From positions 1 to 56,679 of the forward strand of contig JBNKZU010000047.1 of assembly GCA_050301795.1 (NCBI GenBank): a stretch of DNA of 56,679 bases. Reading direction: 5' to 3'. This DNA comes from JBNKZU01 sp050301795. GTDB lineage: Bacteria; Pseudomonadota; Gammaproteobacteria; Thiohalomonadales; Thiohalomonadaceae. The notes under the pieces are model-generated. The model saw only the letters and a program-made list of their open reading frames with translations, made no database searches and was not told the DNA's origin. Of the stretch, positions 1 through 8,774 are shown piece after piece. Every line of letters begins with the position of its first letter. The stretch's first letter is position 1. A program made the translations under genes and the position numbers.

Positions 1-10
1 AAGGAGTGTA

Positions 11-214
11 ATTTGGTTATTCCAAATAAACGACTGATAAAGCTTCCGCTCCTGCTCACGCCCCTGACCTGCGTCCTGCAGGCCACGCCATTGGGCGGAA
101 AAATCGTCCCGTCCCTTTGGGTTGCGCCCCAAAATGCGTCATCCTGTGTTACTTATCGCTCATTTGGAGCAACCAAATATCGCTCTTCGTGCCTTGGTTG
201 ACGCATTTTGGCGC
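11..214. other. Structured non-coding region with nested inverted repeats
   Basis: No convincing gene lies in the first 448 bases. A perfect 13-base inverted repeat (CCAAAATGCGTCA at 129-141, its complement at 199-211) is flanked by GCGC on both sides and encloses a smaller hairpin ATTTGG/CCAAAT (162-167 with 173-178). The same ATTTGG/CCAAAT hairpin recurs at 11-16 with 22-27. This looks like a folded RNA or a palindromic repeat element. I do not recognise the family. The open frames here have no ribosome-binding site and cross the palindromes, so I do not call them genes. Confidence 0.45.
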
Positions 215-250
215 TGCAACAGTGGTGAATATGAAAGACCAACAAGCCCT

Positions 251-283
251 AATAAAAAACCCCGAACAGGGGAGTGTTCGGGG
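251..283 (-). terminator. Rho-independent terminator of polA
   Basis: An 8-bp stem (CCCCGAAC at 260-267, GTTCGGGG at 276-283) with an 8-base loop is followed, read on the minus strand, by TTTTTTATT. It lies about 170 bases past the polA stop. No other minus-strand gene is visible between, so polA is the likely user. Confidence 0.75.
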
Positions 284-448
284 TAACTTATTAAGTTCGA
301 CGCTTAGGAGGAAAGCGTTCGTCAAACTGCTACCTATGGGGGTAGGTAGTTTTCACATCAATGTGGTAATTACAGGCTATGACTCTGCATAAAACAATAA
401 GTTCATAAAGATTTAAACTTTTTTTACTTTTAGTCATGTTCCCGTTAT

Positions 449-3154
449 TTAATGTGCTTCATCCCAATTTTTACCCAGCCCGATATCAACAACCAGAGGA
501 ACATCAAGCCTAGCGGCTGAAGACATCAGATCAGCGATCTTCTGTGCAGAGTCTCTTTCATGCCCCTCTTTAATCTCAAACACCAGTTCATCATGAACCT
601 GCATAATCATCTTTACCTCAGGCTGCTCTGTTTCTATCCACTCATCGACAGCCAGCATCGCACGTTTAATGATATCTGCCGCGGTTCCCTGCATCGGCGC
701 ATTAATTGCGGTGCGTTCTGCATATTGTCGACGCTGCATATTGCTCGATCGAATATCCGGCACATGTAAGCGCCGTCCAAAAAAGGTTTCGACATATCCA
801 TGCTCTTTGGCAAACTCCCGAGCTTGATCCATATACGCCTTTACCCCTGGATAGCGTTCAAAATAGAGGTTGATATAGTTCTGTGCCGAACCGCGATCAA
901 TACCAAGCTGTTTCGCCAGACCAAAGGCAGACATGCCATAGATAAGCCCGAAGTTGATCGCTTTTGCACTTCGTCGCTGCTCCGAAGTCACTTCCGATAG
1001 ACTAACCTCAAAAACCTCCGCAGCAGTGACCCGATGAATATCTTCTCCTTCTGCAAAGGCCTTGAGCAATCCTTCATCACCTGAAAGGTGAGCCATAATC
1101 CTCAGCTCGATCTGAGAGTAATCCGCAGCAAGCATCACATAGCCATCAGCGGCGAGAAATGCCTGTCGGATCCGTCGCCCCTCTGGTGTGCGTACCGGAA
1201 TATTTTGAAGATTTGGATCTGAAGATGAGAAACGTCCCGTTGCCGCAACCGCCTGGTGATAGGAGGTATGGACTCGTCCGCTATCAGGATGAATCATCAG
1301 CGGCAATTTATCGGTATAGGTCGATTTTAATTTCGCCATAGAGCGATGATCGAGAATCAACCGGGGTAGTTCATAATCCGTGGCCAACTCCTGAAGCACA
1401 TCTTCGGCTGTTGAAGGTTGTCCTTTTGGGGTCTTTTTGATCACCGGTAACTCCAGCTTTTCAAACAAAATCGCCTGAATCTGCTTCGGTGAACCGAGAT
1501 TAAACGACTCTCCAGCTTCGGCATACGCCTGTGATTCGATCTCGCGTAGTCGTTGTTCAAGCTCATGACTCTGCTGCTGTAACATCGCGCCATCAACATA
1601 GACCCCGATACGCTCCATCTTCTGGATCACCCGAAGTAGTGGCATCTCCATGGTCTGGTAAAGCTTTGTCAGTTCGGGATATTGCTGAAGCCGTCCCCAA
1701 AGCTCCTGATGTAGCAACCAGGTAATCTCTGCATCTTCGGCCGCATAGGGGCCGGCCTCTTCCAGACGTACCTCGGCAAAGGAGATCTGTTTTGCCCCTT
1801 TGCCAGCCACATCCTCATATTTGATCGTACTTCGCCCTAAATACTTCAATGCGAGTGAATCCATGTCGTGGCGGGAGGCGGTGCTATCAAGCACATAGGA
1901 TTCGAGCATGGTGTCATGAGCAATGCCGCGAAGGGTAATGCCATGATTTTGCAAAACATGGGCATCATATTTCAGATTCTGCCCGACCTTCAAAATCGTC
2001 TCGGACTCCAACAGAGGGCGCAAGCCTTCAAGAACGATATCTCGTGAAAGTTGTGTTGTGACTCCAGCATAACAGTGAGCAACCGGAACATAAGCCGCAA
2101 CGCGATCATCTATTGCAAACGATACGCCGACAATCAACGCATCCATATAGTTGAGGCTGGTGGTTTCGGTATCGAATGCCATCAACTCCGAACGCTTTAA
2201 CCGCTCGATCCACTGTTCAAAATCTGCCAACTCGGTAATCGTGACATACTCTGCCTTTGCCTTTGTCTCCTGAATTGGCGCTTCTGACATCGGTTTATCA
2301 ATCACCTCCCGAAGCCAGCTTTTAAACTCCAACTCACTAAAGAGTCGCTGCAACTCCTGGGTATCAACCGCTTTACGGGTGAGACTCTCCAAAGAGGTAT
2401 CCATAGCCACGTCGCATTTTATCGTCACTAACTCCCTTGCCAAGGCAAGCTGTTGAAGATTCTCGCGTAGATTCTCACCAACCTTGCCACCAATCTTTTC
2501 GGCATTGGCAATCAGATTATCGAGATCGCCATATTCATGCAGCCATTTTACTGCGGTTTTCGGTCCCACTTTCGGAATGCCAGGAACATTATCGGAGGTG
2601 TCACCCATCAGCGCCAGATAGTCGATAATCCGCTCAGCCGGAACACCGAATTTATCCTTTACACCCTCAATATCCATCTGCGTATTGGTCATTGTATTAA
2701 TGAGTGTGACATCCTCATTCACCAGTTGAGCCATATCCTTATCGCCAGTCGAAATCAGAACCTTTAGATCATGTGCAATTACTTTGTTTGCAAGTGTTCC
2801 GATCACATCATCCGCCTCGACCCCTTCAATCGTGATGATCGGCAATCCCATCGCGGCGATGATCTGATGTATCGGCTCAATTTGAGAGCGCAAATCATCC
2901 GGCATTGGTGGTCGATTTGCCTTGTACTGTGAATAGAGATCATTCCTAAAGGTTTTCCCTTTGGCATCAAACACCACGGCGATATATTCTGGATTCTCTG
3001 TCTCAAGCATTCGACGTATCATATTGATGACGCCATAAACAGCGCCGGTATGGCTCCCTTTGGAGTTGGTTAAGGAGGGCATCGCATGAAATGCACGATA
3101 GAGATATGAAGAGCCGTCAATTAAGATCAATCGGTTTTTTTGCTGAGACATCAT
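449..3154 (-). CDS. polA: DNA polymerase I
   Basis: Full-length DNA polymerase I for Okazaki fragment maturation and repair gap filling. Three parts are visible in order. First is an N-terminal 5'-3' flap exonuclease starting LILIDGSSYLYRAFHA. The middle 3'-5' proofreading domain keeps its acidic residues (FDTETTSLN and YAAEDAEITW), so proofreading looks active. The C-terminal polymerase has motif A (DYSQIELR), the O-helix (RRSAKAINFGLIYG) and motif C (VHDELVFE). I chose the ATG at 3154 (MMSQQKNR) over an upstream ATG whose extra 14 residues are hydrophobic and unlike the family. The adjacent ATG at 3151 is equally possible. About 900 residues, the usual size. It is divergent from the DUF2782 gene, a common gammaproteobacterial neighbour, and ends in the hairpin at 251-283. 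Confidence 0.97.
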   Translation of the reverse strand: MMSQQKNRLILIDGSSYLYRAFHAMPSLTNSKGSHTGAVYGVINMIRRMLETENPEYIAVVFDAKGKTFRNDLYSQYKANRPPMPDDLRSQIEPIHQIIAAMGLPIITIEGVEADDVIGTLANKVIAHDLKVLISTGDKDMAQLVNEDVTLINTMTNTQMDIEGVKDKFGVPAERIIDYLALMGDTSDNVPGIPKVGPKTAVKWLHEYGDLDNLIANAEKIGGKVGENLRENLQQLALARELVTIKCDVAMDTSLESLTRKAVDTQELQRLFSELEFKSWLREVIDKPMSEAPIQETKAKAEYVTITELADFEQWIERLKRSELMAFDTETTSLNYMDALIVGVSFAIDDRVAAYVPVAHCYAGVTTQLSRDIVLEGLRPLLESETILKVGQNLKYDAHVLQNHGITLRGIAHDTMLESYVLDSTASRHDMDSLALKYLGRSTIKYEDVAGKGAKQISFAEVRLEEAGPYAAEDAEITWLLHQELWGRLQQYPELTKLYQTMEMPLLRVIQKMERIGVYVDGAMLQQQSHELEQRLREIESQAYAEAGESFNLGSPKQIQAILFEKLELPVIKKTPKGQPSTAEDVLQELATDYELPRLILDHRSMAKLKSTYTDKLPLMIHPDSGRVHTSYHQAVAATGRFSSSDPNLQNIPVRTPEGRRIRQAFLAADGYVMLAADYSQIELRIMAHLSGDEGLLKAFAEGEDIHRVTAAEVFEVSLSEVTSEQRRSAKAINFGLIYGMSAFGLAKQLGIDRGSAQNYINLYFERYPGVKAYMDQAREFAKEHGYVETFFGRRLHVPDIRSSNMQRRQYAERTAINAPMQGTAADIIKRAMLAVDEWIETEQPEVKMIMQVHDELVFEIKEGHERDSAQKIADLMSSAARLDVPLVVDIGLGKNWDEAH

Positions 3155-3293
3155 TCGGTTGGTCACTTTTAGAAATAGTTTGTAGAAATATAACACTCTC
3201 TCGCATTAAGCTCTGCTAAAGTTATATCAGAAGCAACATGAAACCAGAATGACGCCTGTTTCATTGAATATAAACCAACAACCGGAACAGATT

Positions 3294-3584
3294 ATGAGAA
3301 AACGATTGACACCAATCCTGCTCGCTCTACTCCTTTCACCAACCATCGCCCTGAGCGAGACGCCGGTATCTGATGATCTGGATATGGAGGTTACCATCAC
3401 CAAGAAACACAATAGCGTGATTGAAGAGTTTCGGAAAAACGGTGTCGTTGTTATGGTCAAGATCACCCCGAAGTACGGCTACCCTTACTACCTGATCGAC
3501 AGCGATCACGATGGCAGTCTTGAGACCAGACGCAACCATCTAGAAGATGCTGAGTTGGTTCAATGGGAGTTAATTCGTTTCTAG
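3294..3584 (+). CDS. DUF2782 family small secreted protein
   Basis: A 96-residue protein with an N-terminal signal peptide (MRKRLTPILLALLL...ALSET) and a short mature domain containing ITKKHNSVIEEFRKNG, followed by a KITPKYGYPYYLID segment. This matches the DUF2782 family, usually encoded next to polA, divergently as here. No biochemical function is established. The start at 3294 is preferred because the signal peptide begins there and GGAAC lies just upstream. The longer frame from 3249 adds 15 polar residues in front of the signal peptide. Confidence 0.8.
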   Translation: MRKRLTPILLALLLSPTIALSETPVSDDLDMEVTITKKHNSVIEEFRKNGVVVMVKITPKYGYPYYLIDSDHDGSLETRRNHLEDAELVQWELIRF

Positions 3585-3663
3585 AGCGATCAGCAACTGA
3601 CCGCTATTAACAAAAAACAGTAGCCGTTATTGCTAAGTGATTGAGCTGTAACACTTTTGTCAT

Positions 3664-3686
3664 TTATCCACACAAACTGTGGATAA
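3664..3686. promoter_or_regulatory. Inverted pair of perfect DnaA boxes
   Basis: TTATCCACA (3664-3672) and its exact reverse complement TGTGGATAA (3678-3686) are 5 bases apart. Both match the 9-mer DnaA-box consensus exactly. They sit in the 456-base gap between the DUF2782 gene and thiS. No dnaA, dnaN or mnmG is near, so an origin is not indicated; a DnaA-titrating or DnaA-regulated site is more likely. The rest of the gap (3585-4040) contains an AT tract at about 3756-3763 and no gene or riboswitch I can recognise. Confidence 0.6.
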
Positions 3687-4040
3687 GTGTGTGGAAACAA
3701 TGGGTGTAGCGCCCTAGCGGCCGCAATCCATCGCCATTAGTGTCAGATTGCCTATTTTTTTTACCGGACAAAACATCTTAATGAATTCAACAAGTTATGA
3801 TTAAGCACCACTTGCCTCGTTTGCGAAGCACCGCCTTCATCGATTTGCAAAAAGCCATAATCGGGTGTTGTGAATAACTACACAGATTTCTCAACTATTA
3901 ACCCTGCTTTTTTGTCCGCTACTGACAGATTCAGTAATCACCTAATAAAAACAGCGTTTAATCCGATCATGGCATCGGCTACAATCTCTCCCCTTATCCA
4001 TCACCAGTGTGTCGTCGCTAAATTTTTCAATAGAGAGCCA

Positions 4041-4289
4041 ATGAATATTTATTTAAACGGTGAAAAAACTGAAGTCCCTGAAGCTTGTACAGCTGCTCAA
4101 TTAATCGAGCAACTTGGATTGGCTGGTCGTCGCATTGCGATGGAAGCCAATGGAGAGATTGTGCCTCGCTCAACCTATGAACAACACCGTTTTAATCCCG
4201 ATGACACCGTTGAACTAGTTCATGCCATCGGTGGTGGTCAGACTAAAAACGCTAACCCAATCTCAAGGTATTTATATGTCTCAAAATGA
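4041..4289 (+). CDS. thiS: Sulfur carrier protein ThiS with C-terminal extension
   Basis: ThiS is the ubiquitin-like carrier that brings sulfur to ThiG for the thiazole half of thiamine. The start is the ATG at 4041 (MNIYLNGEKT), preceded by AGAGAG. An in-frame ATG at 3870 would add 57 unrelated residues. The fold runs normally to VHAIGGG at residues 64-66, where ThiS proteins end. Here the codon after the glycines is CAG instead of a stop and the frame runs 16 residues further, overlapping thiG by 14 bases. ThiS is activated on its C-terminal glycine, so as written the protein would need trimming, or CAG replaces an ancestral TAG one transition away. thiS-thiG is the usual order. Confidence 0.85.
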   Translation: MNIYLNGEKTEVPEACTAAQLIEQLGLAGRRIAMEANGEIVPRSTYEQHRFNPDDTVELVHAIGGGQTKNANPISRYLYVSK

Positions 4290-5064
4290 CTCACCACTCA
4301 TTATTGCCGGAAAACAGTACAAATCACGCCTACTTACCGGCACCGGTAAATATGCGGATCTTGAACAGACCCGCTTAGCCACAGAGGCTGCCGGCGCAGA
4401 GATTGTAACGGTCGCAATCCGCCGCAGTAATATTGGTCAAAATCCAGATGAACCCAATCTACTGGATGTTCTTCCGCCCGAGAAATACACCATCCTACCA
4501 AATACAGCAGGCTGCTTTAATGCTGAAGACGCGATCCGTACCTGCCGCCTTGCACGCGAACTTCTGGATGGACACGATCTTGTTAAGCTTGAAGTATTGG
4601 GCGACCAGAAGACCCTGTTCCCGGATATTACCGAAACACTAAAGGCCGCTGAGGTTCTGATTCAGGATGGCTTTAAGGTGATGGTCTACACCACCGATGA
4701 TCCCATTATTGCAAAGCGTTTGGAAGAGATGGGCTGTGTTGCTGTGATGCCGCTTGCAGCACCGATTGGTTCTGGTCTTGGAATTCGAAACCCACACAAT
4801 ATTCGGATTATTCTAGAGAATGCCAATGTCCCCATCCTTGTAGATGCTGGTGTCGGGACTGCCTCTGATGCGGCAATTGCGATGGAATTGGGCTGTGATG
4901 GCGTGCTGATGAATACCGCGATTGCTGCGGCAAAAGATCCGGTATTGATGGCCTCCGCGATGAAGAAGGCGATTGAAGCCGGACGTGAGGCCTATCTTGC
5001 TGGTCGTATGCCACGCAAACTCTACGCAAGCGCCTCATCACCCATTGATGGCACATTCTTTTAA
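4276..5064 (+). CDS. thiG: Thiazole synthase ThiG
   Basis: ThiG condenses deoxyxylulose 5-phosphate, dehydroglycine or glycine imine, and ThiS-borne sulfur into the thiamine thiazole. The 262-residue TIM barrel begins LIIAGKQYKSRLLTGTGKY and contains DLVKLEVLGDQKTLFPD, PLAAPIGSGLG and DAGVGTASDAAIAMELG, all characteristic. The start at 4276 lies inside the last codons of thiS, implying translational coupling; a start at 4222 would add 18 residues read out of frame from thiS. A strong hairpin follows the stop. Confidence 0.96.
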   Translation: MSQNDSPLIIAGKQYKSRLLTGTGKYADLEQTRLATEAAGAEIVTVAIRRSNIGQNPDEPNLLDVLPPEKYTILPNTAGCFNAEDAIRTCRLARELLDGHDLVKLEVLGDQKTLFPDITETLKAAEVLIQDGFKVMVYTTDDPIIAKRLEEMGCVAVMPLAAPIGSGLGIRNPHNIRIILENANVPILVDAGVGTASDAAIAMELGCDGVLMNTAIAAAKDPVLMASAMKKAIEAGREAYLAGRMPRKLYASASSPIDGTFF

Positions 5065-5077
5065 TCGATAGATCTTT

Positions 5078-5120
5078 CGCAAAGGCACAACGGATCGTTT
5101 TGTGCCTTTGCGACTTTTGG
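5078..5120 (+). terminator. Terminator after thiG
   Basis: A perfect 13-bp stem (CGCAAAGGCACAA at 5078-5090, complement at 5100-5112) closes a 9-base loop and is followed by ACTTTTGG. It separates thiSG from trmB. The T-run is short, so termination may be partial. Confidence 0.7.
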
Positions 5121-5136
5121 TGAATCTCAACATTCG

Positions 5137-5829
5137 ATGTCTGAACACTCTCCACATCAACGCCGCATTCGCTCGTTTGTTAAACGAGAGGGTCGCTTAA
5201 CTCCTGGACAACAACGTGCGATTGATGCGTTGTGGTCTTCATTCGGAATTGATCTCATCCCCAAAAAACTCGACCTGTTCACTCTCTTTGCAAATGATCA
5301 TCCCACAACCCTTGAGATTGGTTTTGGCAATGGCGAATCGATGATCATGATGGCAAAGGCTGAACCGGATCGAAACTTCATTGGAATCGAGGTTCATCGT
5401 CCTGGAGTTGGCCGTCTGCTTCATCGCATTGCTGAGGAGTCTCTGACCAATATTCGTGTGATCAATGATGACGCCGTTCTGGTACTGCAACAGATGATCC
5501 CTGATGATGCTTTGGATAGGGTACAACTCTTCTTCCCCGATCCGTGGCATAAAAAACGTCACCATAAACGGCGCATTGTTTCTGAAATGTGGGCACAACA
5601 GATTCGACAAAAGCTCAAAATCGGTGGCATCCTGCACATGGCAACCGACTGGGAAAACTATGCCGAGCAGATGCTGGAGGTAATGACGCACTCGACAGGT
5701 TATAAGAACCTGTCGACCCAAGGCAGCTACATTCCAAGGCCAAGTGAGCGCCCACTGACCAAGTTTGAAGCGCGTGGACATCGGCTCGGTCACGGAGTTT
5801 GGGATCTGATGTTTACGCGCAGCGAATAA
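5137..5829 (+). CDS. trmB: tRNA (guanine-N7)-methyltransferase
   Basis: TrmB methylates G46 in the tRNA variable loop using S-adenosylmethionine. The 230-residue protein shows the SAM-binding loop LEIGFGNGES (about residue 65) and the family hallmark FFPDPWHKKRHHKRR (about residue 130), which contains the catalytic aspartate. Length and order are normal. It is followed after 2 bases by the glycosyltransferase gene, so the two are probably co-transcribed. Confidence 0.96.
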   Translation: MSEHSPHQRRIRSFVKREGRLTPGQQRAIDALWSSFGIDLIPKKLDLFTLFANDHPTTLEIGFGNGESMIMMAKAEPDRNFIGIEVHRPGVGRLLHRIAEESLTNIRVINDDAVLVLQQMIPDDALDRVQLFFPDPWHKKRHHKRRIVSEMWAQQIRQKLKIGGILHMATDWENYAEQMLEVMTHSTGYKNLSTQGSYIPRPSERPLTKFEARGHRLGHGVWDLMFTRSE

Positions 5830-5831
5830 TC

Positions 5832-6899
5832 ATGCGACATCTGCTGGCCGTCATCTCACCTCATGGCTTTGGTCATCTGGCAATGGTTGCCCCTATCCTC
5901 AATGCATTGCGTCAAAAACTACCAAATCTAAAACTCAGCATCCGCACCACCTTGCCACACGCGATAATCCGTCGCCGAATTGAGGGGGAGTTTACGATTG
6001 ATACCACCGCAGACGATTTTGGAATGGTGCAATCCAACTCGTTGGTTGTGGATGTCGAGCAGAGCTGTCATCGCTATCGTCAGTTTCATCATGACTGGGA
6101 TCAGCGCGTCGATCGCGTTGCTCAAGAACTAAGGCAGATCAATCCCGATCTTATCTTTGCCAATGCGCCCTATCTCACACTGGCTGCGGCAAAGAAGGCA
6201 GGAATTGCAGCCGTTGGATTCTCATGCCTCAATTGGTATGACATCTCACGCTTCTATTGTAAACAACCACACATCCAGCAGCAGATCCTGAATGCCTATA
6301 ACAGTGCCGATAGCTTTATTTGTCCTGAACCAACGATGCCGATGGACGATTTCAACAACCGCGTAAATGTCGGCACCGTTGCTACCGTTGGTCAGAATCG
6401 TCGTGATGAACTGGTTAAGCACCTTGGGATCGACGCCAATAAAAAGTTAATCCTCACCTCGTTAGGGGGGATCGATTACCACTGTCAGATCGATCAATGG
6501 GATCAGCGTGATGATCTCCACTTTCTGGTGCCGCAAGGCTGGCATATTCAGCGTCAAAACGTCACCAATTTTGAATCGATTCCGATGGCTCAGCCAGATC
6601 TGATCGCCTCTGTCGATTTAATCATTACAAAACCCGGCTATGGAACCACTACCGAGGTCGCCGCTGTCGGCACACCGATGCTTTACATCGCTCGTCCCGA
6701 TTGGCCGGAACAACCCTACATCATTGAATGGATGCAGCGGAATATCCATTGTCAGGAGATTAGTGAACAACAGCTCAGGGATGGAACGCTCCTTGTGCAC
6801 ATCGACTCATTACTTGAACGGGGAAGGTCAAAACCCGTTGAACCCAAAGGCGTCACAGAAACCGTCAACTACCTGTTGAACCACTATTGCCATCACTAA
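5832..6899 (+). CDS. GT-B fold glycosyltransferase-like protein
   Basis: A 355-residue soluble protein with the two-domain layout of MurG/UGT-type glycosyltransferases. The N-terminal loop ISPHGFGHLAMVAPIL resembles their glycine-rich acceptor loop. The C-terminal ITKPGYGTTTEVAAVGTPMLY matches the nucleotide-sugar site. Similar domains occur in predicted bacterial glycosyltransferases and at the N-terminus of plant arabinokinases. The substrate is unknown. I chose ATG 5832, just past the trmB stop; the upstream in-frame ATG at 5799 lies inside trmB. A weak hairpin follows. Confidence 0.7.
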   Translation: MRHLLAVISPHGFGHLAMVAPILNALRQKLPNLKLSIRTTLPHAIIRRRIEGEFTIDTTADDFGMVQSNSLVVDVEQSCHRYRQFHHDWDQRVDRVAQELRQINPDLIFANAPYLTLAAAKKAGIAAVGFSCLNWYDISRFYCKQPHIQQQILNAYNSADSFICPEPTMPMDDFNNRVNVGTVATVGQNRRDELVKHLGIDANKKLILTSLGGIDYHCQIDQWDQRDDLHFLVPQGWHIQRQNVTNFESIPMAQPDLIASVDLIITKPGYGTTTEVAAVGTPMLYIARPDWPEQPYIIEWMQRNIHCQEISEQQLRDGTLLVHIDSLLERGRSKPVEPKGVTETVNYLLNHYCHH

Positions 6900-6905
6900 C
6901 CTTTT

Positions 6906-6927
6906 TCGAAGATGTGTCGATCTTCGA
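6906..6927 (+). terminator. Hairpin after the glycosyltransferase gene
   Basis: An 8-bp perfect stem (TCGAAGAT/ATCTTCGA) with a 6-base loop starts 7 bases past the stop. No T-run follows on the plus strand, so it is a weak or Rho-assisted terminator at best. Confidence 0.35.
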
Positions 6928-7010
6928 TAGATTAATTAGCAAAGTGACTCGAACCCGCAAACCCCGTAAAATGCGACGCTTATCGACATCTGAAGCATAA
7001 GGCAACCAAC

Positions 7011-8771
7011 TTGAAAGAAACTCTTCAACAACTCATCCTGCGGGCACTAGATCAACTCACGGCAGAGAACACCTTTGAATCAACACCAGAAGTGTTGCCG
7101 GGAATCGAACGTACACGCGATAAGACTCATGGTGACTTTGCAACAAATATCGCAATGGTGTTATCAAAACAGGCGCGATCAAAGCCGCGTGATCTCGCCG
7201 AGAAGATTGTAGCTGCACTCCCTGCAAACGAGTCGATTCTAAAAGTAGAGATTGCTGGCCCTGGATTTATCAACTTCTTCATTGCCGATAATGCAAGAAT
7301 GAGTGTTATCACCCAAATCATAGGTGAGGGAGTGGCGTATGGGCGCTCCAATATCGGGGTTGGGAAGAAGGTGCAGGTTGAGTTTGTTTCTGCCAACCCA
7401 ACAGGCCCTCTGCATGTCGGGCACGGCCGAGGTGCTGCCTACGGTGCAACCGTGGCAGATCTTCTTGAAGCTGCTGGTTACGAAGTTCACCGTGAATACT
7501 ATGTCAATGATGCTGGGCGCCAGATGGATATTCTAGGAACCAGCGTCTGGCTGCGATACCTTGACCTGTGTGGTGAAACGATCACCTTCCCTTCGAACGG
7601 ATATCAGGGGGACTATATCTGGGATATCGCGGCAACACTTCACCGAGAGTATGGCGATAAGTTCCGCCATGCGGCCAACGATCTATTTGAGGCGATCCCT
7701 GCCGATGAGCCAAATGGCGGCGATAAAGAACTGCACATTGATGCCCTGATCGAACGCGCTAAAACACTGCTTGGGGTCACCAACTACCGTGTTGTATTTG
7801 ATGCCGGTCTCAACACCATTCTTAACGATATTCGCCAGGATCTTGGTGAGTTTGGTGTCACCTACGAAAACTGGTACTCAGAGCGCTCGCTGGTTGAGAG
7901 TGGTGCGGTAGATCGTGCTATCGAGCGTTTGCAAAACGCTGGTCACATCTATGAAGAGAATGGTGCACTCTGGTTCCGCTCAACCGACTTTGGTGATGAG
8001 AAGGATCGGGTCGTGGTTCGTGATAATGGAATCAAAACCTACTTTGCATCGGATATCGCCTACCACATGGAGAAGCTTGAACGTGGGTTTGATCGGGTGA
8101 TTGATGTCTGGGGTGCGGATCATCACGGCTATGTTCCCCGCGTTAAAGCAGCATTAACCGCGCTTGGCGATAATCCGGATCAACTTGATGTACTACTTGT
8201 TCAATTTGCAGTGCTCTATCGCGGCGGCGAAAAGGTACAGATGTCGACCCGCTCCGGTCAGTTTGTCACCCTTCGTGAGTTACGTGATGAGGTAGGTACA
8301 GATGCGGCGCGCTTCTTCTATGTTATGCGTAAATGTGAGCAGCATATGGACTTTGATCTGGATCTGGCAAAATCACAAAGCAGCGATAATCCGGTCTACT
8401 ATATTCAGTATGCACATGCCCGTGTTTGTAGTGTGATGCGCCAACTTCAGGAGCAGGAAAAAACGTTTGACCTTGATAACGGCCTAGCACACCTGGCGTT
8501 ACTGACAACATCACATGAAGAGGCGATAGTTACCTCGTTATCTCGCTATCCCGAAGTGGTATCGAACGCAGCCACTCATCATGAGCCACACGCGATTGCA
8601 CACTATCTGCGTGATCTTGCAAACGACTTCCACACCTACTACAACGCTCATCAGTTTATTGTGGATGATGCCAATCTACGTGATGCCCGTTTAACCTTAA
8701 GTAGTGCAGTTAGACAGGTGATATCAAATGGCCTGACGCTACTTGGTGTTAGTGCGCCGGAGAAGATGTAG
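7011..8771 (+). CDS. argS: Arginyl-tRNA synthetase
   Basis: ArgS charges tRNA-Arg in the cytoplasm. The 586-residue class I enzyme has the N-terminal Add1 domain, the HIGH-type motif NPTGPLHVGHGRGA (about residue 128), ADHHGY, and a KMS-type loop read as KVQMSTRSG (about residue 408). It ends in an anticodon-binding helical domain finishing LLGVSAPEKM. The start is TTG at 7011 behind AAGG, giving KETLQQLI as the first residues. The SPOR gene starts 3 bases after the stop, so they form an operon. Confidence 0.96.
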   Translation: MKETLQQLILRALDQLTAENTFESTPEVLPGIERTRDKTHGDFATNIAMVLSKQARSKPRDLAEKIVAALPANESILKVEIAGPGFINFFIADNARMSVITQIIGEGVAYGRSNIGVGKKVQVEFVSANPTGPLHVGHGRGAAYGATVADLLEAAGYEVHREYYVNDAGRQMDILGTSVWLRYLDLCGETITFPSNGYQGDYIWDIAATLHREYGDKFRHAANDLFEAIPADEPNGGDKELHIDALIERAKTLLGVTNYRVVFDAGLNTILNDIRQDLGEFGVTYENWYSERSLVESGAVDRAIERLQNAGHIYEENGALWFRSTDFGDEKDRVVVRDNGIKTYFASDIAYHMEKLERGFDRVIDVWGADHHGYVPRVKAALTALGDNPDQLDVLLVQFAVLYRGGEKVQMSTRSGQFVTLRELRDEVGTDAARFFYVMRKCEQHMDFDLDLAKSQSSDNPVYYIQYAHARVCSVMRQLQEQEKTFDLDNGLAHLALLTTSHEEAIVTSLSRYPEVVSNAATHHEPHAIAHYLRDLANDFHTYYNAHQFIVDDANLRDARLTLSSAVRQVISNGLTLLGVSAPEKM

Positions 8772-8774
8772 ATA

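Noticed and set aside
3664..3686. Chromosomal replication origin at the DnaA-box pair
   Set aside because: Only two strong boxes, no array, and none of the usual oriC neighbour genes.
3585..4040. Possible TPP riboswitch in front of thiSG
   Set aside because: The leader lacks the CTGAGA and GAACCTGA-type conserved segments of the thi-box. Only the DnaA-box pair stands out.
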